Origin: Porites lobata
Lineage: Eukaryota > Cnidaria > Anthozoa > Scleractinia > Poritidae
NCBI GenBank assembly: GCA_942486035.1
Contig: CALNXK010000127.1
Location: forward strand, 357,501-421,500
DNA length: 64,000 bases
Reading direction: 5' to 3'
Of the stretch, positions 56,481 to 64,000 are shown in pieces; positions within the stretch are counted from its first letter, which is position 1; each line of letters opens with the position of its first letter. The notes beneath the pieces were generated by a model. The model worked only from the letters and a program-made list of their open reading frames with translations. It made no database searches and had not been told where the DNA came from. Both the position numbers and the translations under genes were made by a program.

Positions 56481-56744
56481 AAGAAAGGACAAAGAAACTT
56501 TTAATTCAAAATAATCGCAAACATCTGTTGTACAAACCTTCTTGACCCCCCGAGACAGTTATAGCCGGACTGCAAGCAGTCTTTTTTTCTTTCATTTTCT
56601 CTAAAGTGGTGGAAGGTCCGCAAACTCACGCGCTCTCTGATCTAGAGATAAAATTAAGTCTTTGGCACAATGAATCTAAAGCCCCTTTTTTGCTCAGCAC
56701 GACTGACCACGATGACCGAACGAAAAGCGGACTCGAGGTTCGAG

Positions 56745-56921
56745 ATTGTAGTAGTCCCCCATTTTTCCTCAGAGATAGTAGAGCGAGCGAAATGCGACGC
56801 GGTGGAGAGAGAGAAAAATTTTTCTCTCTCCCCGCCGCGTGTCGCCTTTTCTCGCGTGGAGTGATTTTCACGCGCGCTCGCGTTTCGCTCGCCCTACAAT
56901 GGGGGACTTCTCGTAGTCTAC
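56745..56921. mobile_element. Fold-back MITE with TAGTAGTCCCCCATT arms
   Basis: GTAGTCCCCCATT at 56749 is answered by AATGGGGGACTTCTCGTAG ending at 56918. Inner arms are GAGCGAGCGAAATGCGAC and GCGTTTCGCTCGC, and the centre is the perfect palindrome AGAGAGAAAAATTTTTCTCTCT-like core. Confidence 0.75.
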
Positions 56922-56983
56922 TTCTGAAAAAAAAGAGAGGTACGCAAAGCGTGCAAACTTTACGTAGCTCAGACTCAATTCTC

Positions 56984-58470
56984 AGCTGCTCAAAGAAAAC
57001 CAAAGTAACGAGAAGAAAAAAAAGCAAGTCAAGGCGAAATCAGAGCCAACGAACTCCAGAGACAATCATGAACCACGCTTGATTGTGGCTGTCTTGTCAT
57101 CTAAAAAGAAAAGAGTTTAAATGATATTTTGGATAGATTCTACTAGCAGAATTTCTAGCTGAATACGCGATTTTGCTATGAACATTCTGCCAGCAGAATT
57201 TGGCTTTCTCGAGCACAGTTTTAGCAGAATGACAGAAAGTCAGTATCACAATAATATGCAAAACAGTTGTACGAAAAAGTGGGAAACTTAATACAAAACA
57301 AATGGAGGTACGTTGATAATTTCCTGCCTTTTAATATGCATTTTTTGGACATTCCTTTTAGCCTGCGAGCAGGCTCCCTTGTGTTTTGGCTTCCAGAGCC
57401 GGCAAAGCCGGAAGCGAATCAAGAAAAGCGACCTGAATTTGACAACAATAGGTATTGTCATGTACTCTTATTTTTGATCGCTTCTTCCCTTGTAAGGACA
57501 AAAACGATCAACGTGAAACAATAGCTTTCACGCGCGGAAAATCTCAACATTTCCGATAACTTCTCTTCGATGACGTTTGAATTTTCGGCGCGACCGAAGT
57601 AAGGAGCAATTTCAACCCAGGGGTAGGGTAAGAGTTACAGTAGTCAGGACGAAACATACGACGCAGTAGTGGTAGTGTGACGTAAGTGCTGAACAGACGA
57701 GTTTACCAGTTACATCCTTGTGTTTTACTTCGGGCTTAGTCTAGTAGCAGCAACTTTTACGCAAAACATGCTCATCTTGCTCGTTAATATTGCAGTAAAG
57801 AACTAAAATATGGGCTCGAATAGAAGCAGCTGAGAACTTACAACTCAGTTTGTTTGATCGCAAATGCTTTGGGTGTGATATTTTATAGACTGGCTATTCT
57901 GTTTCCGAGATGGTAACATTCAGATTTTCGCGTTAAAGAACTTTTACTCTACATGGAAATGAAGTTTATCTTTTACAGTCGTTCGTTAGAACACGGATTG
58001 ACTTATTAGAATTAAGAATGAGCCGAGGTGAAGTCTTACTTTTCCTCCCGTGCTGGTGGCTCCTCCGGGATTAGCTTGATTTTGAAAAGAAAAACCTTGT
58101 AAAGAGAGAAATACGCACTTATTTGACGCCATGTAGTTACCTTGTAAATCGAAAAAGGGGGACTGGTTCGTCGCAATTTAAAAAAAAATTTAAGGATAAT
58201 CATTATAGCCAATCTCTCTTCTGGTCACTTTGTTAGAGGTATACGGGTCAATAATAAAATGGTATAGTATAGTAATCGTTTACTGAAGTCAGGTACAAGT
58301 GAAAAGAAAGACCCGCCGTGCAACATTGGAGTATATTTTTTTTAGATGTCAAGACAACCATAATCATGCGTGGTTCAAGATTTTGTCTGAAGTTCCTTGG
58401 CTAGGATTTCTCCTTGACATGCTATGCTTTCTTCTAGTCCCTTTGGTCCTGTTTGAGCAGCATATAATGC
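56984..58470. repeat. Inverted pair of about 120-bp copies, 1.2 kb apart
   Basis: 56984-57105 (plus) and 58325-58470 (minus) are related in inverted orientation: GCTGCTCAAA, ACCAAAG, TCAAGG.GAAATC, GAACCACGC and TGTCTTG.CATCTAAAAA occur in the same order. Both can be read as a peptide ending SRRNxSQ-T---I-NHA and then a stop codon. They may be the ends of one larger element or two copies of one gene tail. Confidence 0.55.
57360..58324. other. Non-coding region inside the inverted pair
   Basis: A worn TAGCCTGCGAGCAGGCTC end is at 57360. Otherwise no gene, domain or clear element is visible. Confidence 0.4.
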
Positions 58471-59117
58471 ACACCGAGCTAGGTGAGGTGCCCTTATAAA
58501 TCAACAGTGACTTATGCATGGTTCAATTTTACTTGTAACCGTGCCCCCCCGGGCACACCCCAGGGGATTTGCAATCTTTTCTTTCTTGGAGATCTATTCC
58601 TCACCCCCAGGCACACAGATAGAGCCGACAATTCCCCACCCCCGAGCTCTTGATCGACCTCATATACGTGTTTTGCTACATCTTTTTTACCCGTACAAAA
58701 GCAAAACGACACGTTTTTACAACTTTTATGAACGTTTCCCTGAGTTTATTGAGAGAAGGATAATGGACGTCATAATGTAGTTAAAATTTGAAAACGAAAA
58801 CGAAGAAGAAAAACTCTTTAAAAAGCGCCTCCTTCATGTGATAGAACACTTCATGAGAACACTGGACCGAATCTCTCTATATATCAAAAGCCTTGTATTC
58901 TTTTTCATATAAAAAGTTATCATTATTATATAAACACCAATGAAATACCAGGTGAGCTTTCGTGCGAAAACTTGATATCTTCACATGTGAAAATAACATG
59001 TTATCTTCACATATGAAAATATCACTGTTGCTATGGCTTCATAATAAATCGCGCCTTTAGCACCAAACAACTATTAAAGTGGAATGGTTTGGAAGTTCAT
59101 TGGTGTTTACGTAATAA

Positions 59118-59271
59118 ATAGAACATTACATGGCCGCTTGGGGATACGAAATTTCTCTTCGAGTGTTGAAAAATATTTCACTCGTTCGCTGCGCTCACTC
59201 GTGAAATATTTTTCCAACACGAGAAGGGAAATTTCGTATCTCCAAGCGGCCATGTAATATCCTCTATCTAT
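59118..59271. mobile_element. Fold-back MITE with GAACATTACATGGCCGCTTG arms
   Basis: The left arm GAACATTACATGGCCGCTTG with ACGAAATTTCTCTTCG, and the right arm inverse CCAAGCGGCCATGTAATATC, pair over about 70 bp. The centre is CACTCGTTCGCTGCGCTCAC. Confidence 0.85.
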
Positions 59272-59699
59272 TTAAACCTAAGCTGAAGAAATATTTCTGT
59301 CCATCCTTTCCAGAAAATAAAATCCATTCGAGAACGCATCATACGCACATTCGCTTCAAATTTTAAAACACACCTTTAAAAACAGACTTTAATTTTGATA
59401 AGTTATTCCTCTCCAACCACTCTCCGACAAATTCCTGCGTTTTTCCTTAAAAATACGTTGTCTTGAAGTCCGCAGCCATCGGACTGACCTGGCTTATTAG
59501 TTCTTAACTGAAGACGTTACAGAAACTAAAAGAAGTCAAATGAAGGAGCGAGTTCATAGAGTACGTAAACGTAATACCAGATGAAAATGAAAGAAATCGC
59601 ATCATTTCTGTTTCGAACACAAAATGAGATTTTAAGGCGTTACGATTTTACTTTCAACTAACCACCTACTGGATCAATTAAATATTGGCACTCACTGAG

Positions 59700-59885
59700 T
59701 CTTGATCATGAAATTTCAAAATGGCTGCAATAAAGTGGTAATTGCACTTCGTTTCGTACAATTTTGGTCTGAAATCATGCTTGTGATATCAAATCGAACT
59801 CTCGCTGTGCACTCATCTAATTTTAAAATCACGTGTATGATTTCAGACCAAATTTACTCCACTTACCCGTTTAGTTTAATTGCTG
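59700..59885. repeat. Dispersed repeat, TTTGGTCTGAAATCAT family, copy 2
   Basis: Begins with TTTCAAAATGGCTGCAATAA and GTGGTAATTGCACTTC, then TTTTGGTCTGAAATCATGC, and the inverse CATGATTTCAGACCAAATTT-type end. It matches 49386-49735 in the reverse order of arms. Confidence 0.55.
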
Positions 59886-60489
59886 GTTTTCACTGTCACG
59901 CCATCAAAAATAAAAATAAAACAATAAATTCCAGAATCTGAGAAATGAAGTGAGGTTGATATAGAAAGACCCTCGCCAAGATTCAGGTCAGTGTGATTTT
60001 TCACACGCGAAACATTTTAAGAAATTGTTCACCCAAATTAATAGAGCGCTTTCTATGAAGGCGCCATGTTGGTGTCCATCCGGATGGGCACCAACATGGC
60101 TTCCGGAAACTAACAGAAACATCTGTCACTGAGTTTTGCTGAATTCATCTCTCAAGGAACTCATTAACATTAAGGCACTACCTTTCCTAATAAAATGACT
60201 GTTTAAATAGCAAAATCCCTTAAAATAAGTCACTTTTTTAACCTACATGACAGCTGCGATGCTGCGTCACGCAAAAGCTCAGAAATTCAAGCGTACTGTA
60301 TCACAAAAAGAAGAGCCTTTTCGAAGTGAAAATCTGCGTAAATTTAATTTTTTAACTGCTCTAGTACTTCATAATAATAAACATTTATAATGCGCAAATT
60401 CCATAAAATGTTCAAATGCGAAATAAAAAGGCTAAAAAGCTAAAATTTGAATTAAAAGTAAATTCACAATAATAAAAACAACTATGATA

Positions 60490-61960
60490 ACAATGCATGA
60501 CGGAAAAGGTGAGTTTTTAGCTTGGCTTTAAAAATATTAACTGTGCTGGCGCTTCTTATGTCAAATGGTAACGCATTCCACAGTTTCGGTGCAGCACAGG
60601 TAAAAGAACGATCACCTAGTATAGCTTTACATTTAAAACGCGGATACCGTAAATCCTCTATTAAGCCCCCCGGGGGGCTTATTTTTTCAAGCACTTTTGA
60701 GGGGGGGCTTAATAGAGAGGGGGGCTTAAGAGAGAGGGGGGGCTTATTTAAGGAGCAAGGTTTCTCGAGGACGGACTTGTGGTTCCCGGGCGGTATACTG
60801 CTTTGTCTAACGATAAGAATATGGTGACAATTCTCCACAGAGAACTAGAGCGCAAAGTTGAGAAAGTTAAGCACATGAAGTTGGAGGTCATGCATGCGGC
60901 CGAAGACCAAAAACAATATGAACTTCCAGCCTGAATAAACCATAACTGATCAGTCCACGTTAATCGTTATTTTTTTTTGTGAAGAATAAGGATTGGGGGA
61001 GGGGGGGGGGGGCTTAATAGAGAGGGGGGGCTTTATTAACTTTCCCCTCTGAAAAGGGGGGGCTTATTAGAGAGGGGGGCTTATTTGAGAGGGGGGGCTT
61101 AATAGAGGATTTACGGTAACTAAGTAAAAGGTTATCACTAGAATTCCTTAGATTACATTTAGATGGGAGCCTAAGAGAAACGAGAGACGAGAAATAAGTA
61201 GGCGCCAAAAAATTAAGAATCTTCAAAGTAATTAAAAGTATTTTAAACTCGATTCTATATTTAATCGGTAACCGAGTGTAATTCATAGATAGGAGGCGTT
61301 AGATGACAAAATTTCTGTTCTCTAAAAATCAGTCTGGCGCAAGCGTTCTGTACTCGTTGCAGTTTATTCAACAAGCAGTCTAGTAGTCCATATAAGAGAC
61401 CATTGCAATAGTCAAGGCGACTTGATATGAATGCATGGACAAGTATCTCAGCTGACTGCCGTGAAAGATAATTTCTGATCCGACGTATGTTATAAATATA
61501 GTAAAATGAAGAGGCACAGAGTTTTGCCGATGTGTGATGCCATGGACAGCCTAGAATCAAACCAACAACCAAGATTTCTCGCGCGTGGCACGAGATGAAT
61601 ATCTGAGTCACCCACACGTATACTGATATTATCTAGCTTTTCCAGCTGTTGTGATGAACCAATGATGAGGAGTTCAGTCTTGTCGTCATTAAATTTAAGA
61701 TCATTATTCAACATTCAAAAACGAATGTCTCTGATGCAGTGTTCCATATTCCTCACCACAGCAAGTTGTTCAGCTCTGTCGTTCGGGCTAAATGAGATGT
61801 AAACTTGTGAATCATCCGCGTAACAGTGAATCATAGGCAGATGATATTTAATTATCTCAAAAAACTCACTCGTGTGCAACGTGAACAATAGCGGACCAAG
61901 ACAGGGAACCTTGAGGCACGCCGCATTCTAATTTAAAAGGTTTAGATGGTGACTCGTTGA
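60490..61960 (-). mobile_element. Second decayed CR1/L2-like LINE, split by a G-rich TIR element
   Basis: Minus-strand pieces: a YADDSQVYISFSPND-like palm near 61830-61780; FNDDKTELLIIGSSQQLEKL and RARNLGCWFDSRLSMASHIG (61714-61490); SRLDYCNGLLYGL and LQRVQNACARLIF (about 61420-61310); IEFKILLITLKILNFLAPTY (about 61250-61190); and LGDRSFTCAAPKLWNALPFD (about 60620-60560). It aligns along its length with the LINE at 53230-55030 but is a different copy. Frameshifts and an inserted element at 60645-61118 make it inactive. Confidence 0.8.
60645..61118. mobile_element. ACCGTAAATCCTC TIR element with G-runs, TA target site, inside the LINE
   Basis: Ends TACCGTAAATCCTCTATTAA and TTAATAGAGGATTTACGGTA are exact inverses. 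Removing the element with one TA restores the LINE reading frame (LLLSY|PRFKCKAILGD). The arms are built of repeated GGGGGGCTTA units, up to twelve G in a row near 61002. No transposase is seen. Confidence 0.9.
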
Positions 61961-62054
61961 AAGTAAAAACTTTAAAGGATCGATAGCCAAATAGGTGTAT
62001 AAAACGTGGCCCGCCCTAGTTGCCTGATTGGGCGTCGCCCAGACAAAATATGAG

Positions 62055-62275
62055 ATAAACTCTATATGGAATAATTATTGTTAAACTCTATATGGAATAA
62101 TTAACAATTATTGGACGAGGTTGAGCAAAATATCGTGATTTGTCTGTGGCGAGCAGATCAATTATTTGCCGAAGCCGATCGAAGGCTCAGGCAAATAAAT
62201 GATCTGCGAGACACTGACAAATCACGATATTTTGCGATAACCGAGTTGGCATCGAATAATAATTATTGTTATCTT
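62055..62275. mobile_element. Fold-back MITE with AACAATTATT ends and a short direct repeat
   Basis: Inverse arms AAAATATCGTGATTTGTCTG and GACAAATCACGATATTTTGC, with GATCAATTATTTGCC and GGCAAATAAATGATC inside. Before it, TAAACTCTATATGGAATAAT is present twice (62057 and 62082). Confidence 0.75.
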
Positions 62276-62367
62276 AGGTTATACTTATGGCATATTCTTA
62301 CATGAGAGATAACATGCAACGTGACTTGAAGCTTTACACGTGAATCGGCATGAAACATAAAAATCCT

Positions 62368-62504
62368 GGATCAATTTAGGTTTCTGGGAAACTGCCCACC
62401 TACCCCTCCCCTAAGCCATCATTTTGCCCTAAGTGAGAAGTAAGTGTTAATGTTAGCTTAGGGGAGGGGTAGGTGGGCAGTTTCCCAGAAACCTAAATTG
62501 ATCC
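62368..62504. mobile_element. Fold-back MITE, GGATCAATTTAGG family, intact, 8-bp TSD
   Basis: A near-perfect 137-bp fold-back from GGATCAATTTAGGTTTCTGG to CCAGAAACCTAAATTGATCC. AAAATCCT stands at both sides (62360-62367 and 62505-62512), an exact 8-bp duplication pointing to hAT mobilisation. Confidence 0.9.
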
Positions 62505-62512
62505 AAAATCCT

Positions 62513-64000
62513 ATTTGTGCCAAATATTCAATCTATTAAATCTGTTGCTTTTTTCTAGTTTAGTGGCCGACCCATGGTGAAGGGATCGGTGGGGTCCCGA
62601 CCCTAATATATCCATTAGACAACTGCTTCGAACTGAAATAATTACTAGCGAACATGCTCGCATTTTTGAACATTGTAGCTTTAAAACTACACTTGTGTCG
62701 CACGTTTTAATAAAGGCACTTGTTGAAATTGACGAAATATGCATGGCCGTTGGGAGTTGGGGGGGGGGGCTTGGTCGCTCCTCTCCTCCAGAAAAGCAAC
62801 TTCTGCGAACCGGGAAAAAGAGCAAACAATTTCCGTAACCTAACCCTTTTTGTTTCGTTGTGGACTAATCAAGTAAGCCTTACCATAATCGATGTGATGT
62901 TGATAGACTGTCAAACAATGATCAATTGTTTCGATTTCGAACGCTGACGTCATGCTAACTTATTAGCGATATATGGTTGCAATGGACACATCAAGATTCC
63001 TGTGAGTACAGATTTGTTTTCTTTTCCTTATCATTTATAGATATTTGAGCATAACTTACTTTGTAGCTATGCTATGTGGTTAACCTTTGTACTGCGTAAG
63101 CGGTCTCCAAAATTCAATAACCAACTGAAGATTAAATGAATGAAGGGTACAACAATGATTGTTGCAATTGTTCTAAATAATTTTAAACTGTTTTATTTAA
63201 ATGGCGTAATTTCTACAAAAATATCAATCATTATATAATCTCGAAAATCATGATAATTGCATTCAGTTTCAACAGAATTATGGTGAATGTCCTCCTGATT
63301 ATGATCAATATTTTATTTCACAGAAACTGAAATATCGAGTAAAAACGCCGAGCTGGCACAATATCGGGTCAATCGCCTCCTTCAAGCGTTAAGTCTCTTT
63401 CAGGTTTGTTTACAATTTTAAATTTTTTACATCCTAAAACATTTAAAATTCAAACTCTCAGAGAAGAATCAGACTTCAGTAGAGTTTTACCCTGACGTAC
63501 TAAAACACTCGACCCTGACTAGGACCACAACAACAACTTTATTTGTTCCCAACAGTATATAGAAATATGGCCGAGGAGTACAGGCTGCCCCAAATAACTA
63601 TGGGAGCTAAAGAAAAATGTCAGCCATACGTAGGTGATTTATCTATAATTATTTGGGTCAGATACCACACACACACACTCAAACATAACACCCAAACACA
63701 AAACACACGCGCGCGCATGCGCACTCAACACCAAAACAAACAAAAGAAAGAAAGTTAAGGATGTCAAAGTAGAAAAACAACGGAAAGCAGAAGAATTATG
63801 GTGTTAAAATACTTTACAATTTTCAGTAGTTTTCAAGAAGAATTAGCTTGAGGTTTTTCTTAAAGCGTAACTCGGAGAGGAAGAAGCTTTACATAAAAAA
63901 TGCAAGTTGAAGGGTGATAATGTCAAGCAACTTGACAACATTTAGATCTTTAAATAAAGGACTTGAATGTTCATAAAGTGAAAGTGATTATTCTTAATAG
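62513..64000. other. Right end of window, no gene recognised
   Basis: Short open frames only. A CACACA/CGCGCGCATGCGC run at 63667-63722 is a microsatellite. A TTTATTTGTTCCC segment near 63539 looks like another non-LTR tail. The spliced 3' or 5' end of a neighbouring gene cannot be excluded. Confidence 0.4.

Noticed and set aside
56606..57082. 158-codon frame as a real gene
   Set aside because: Most of it is the fold-back MITE at 56745-56921; only the final 40 codons have a related copy elsewhere, reported as a finding.

Overview
The window is nuclear DNA of an animal, most likely an anthozoan cnidarian such as a stony coral. The reasons are short coding exons with GT-AG introns, genes of the metazoan DLG, Mediator, TFIID and ribosomal-protein families, low overall GC content, and very dense short fold-back DNA transposons with CR1/L2-like LINE remnants. 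The organism is inferred from gene content and repeat style; no species marker is present. Bacterial features (operons, CRISPR, phage) are absent.

Layout. (1) About 0.2-13.5 kb, plus strand: the 3' half of a discs-large MAGUK gene (DLG1-like), ten coding exons from the linker before PDZ3 through SH3, HOOK and guanylate-kinase-like domains to the stop codon. Its introns are full of fold-back elements, and one intron has a GC-AG splice pair. (2) About 13.5-27.6 kb: no recognisable gene, only repeats and AT-rich sequence. (3) 27.6-38.2 kb: a head-to-head pair, MED4 (minus, 7 exons) and TAF9 (plus, 5 exons), with 83 bp between start codons. TAF9 carries an in-frame TGA at the start of exon 4, followed by a still-conserved C-terminal tail. 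(4) 39.4-43.2 kb, minus strand: a two-exon gene for an 847-residue coiled-coil protein with a Cys/His cluster that I do not recognise. (5) 47.2-51.1 kb, plus strand: ribosomal protein eL33 (RPL35A), complete, with a TOP-like start. (6) 51-64 kb: a transposon graveyard with two decayed LINEs, nested fold-back elements, a terminal-inverted-repeat element carrying a captured SAP-like exon, and an ABCC4-type transporter fragment that has lost its Walker A region.

Functionally, MED4 and TAF9 both belong to the RNA polymerase II initiation machinery (Mediator middle module and TFIID/SAGA) and appear to share one short bidirectional promoter. RPL35A and the coiled-coil gene diverge across about 4 kb, and each has an exact copy of the same 64-bp sequence, in opposite orientation, just upstream of its 5' end. 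The other striking layer is the mobile DNA. Several families can be sorted by their visible target-site duplications (8 bp hAT-like, 9 bp MULE-like, TA Tc1/mariner-like), and at least five cases of one element inserted in another can be read directly.
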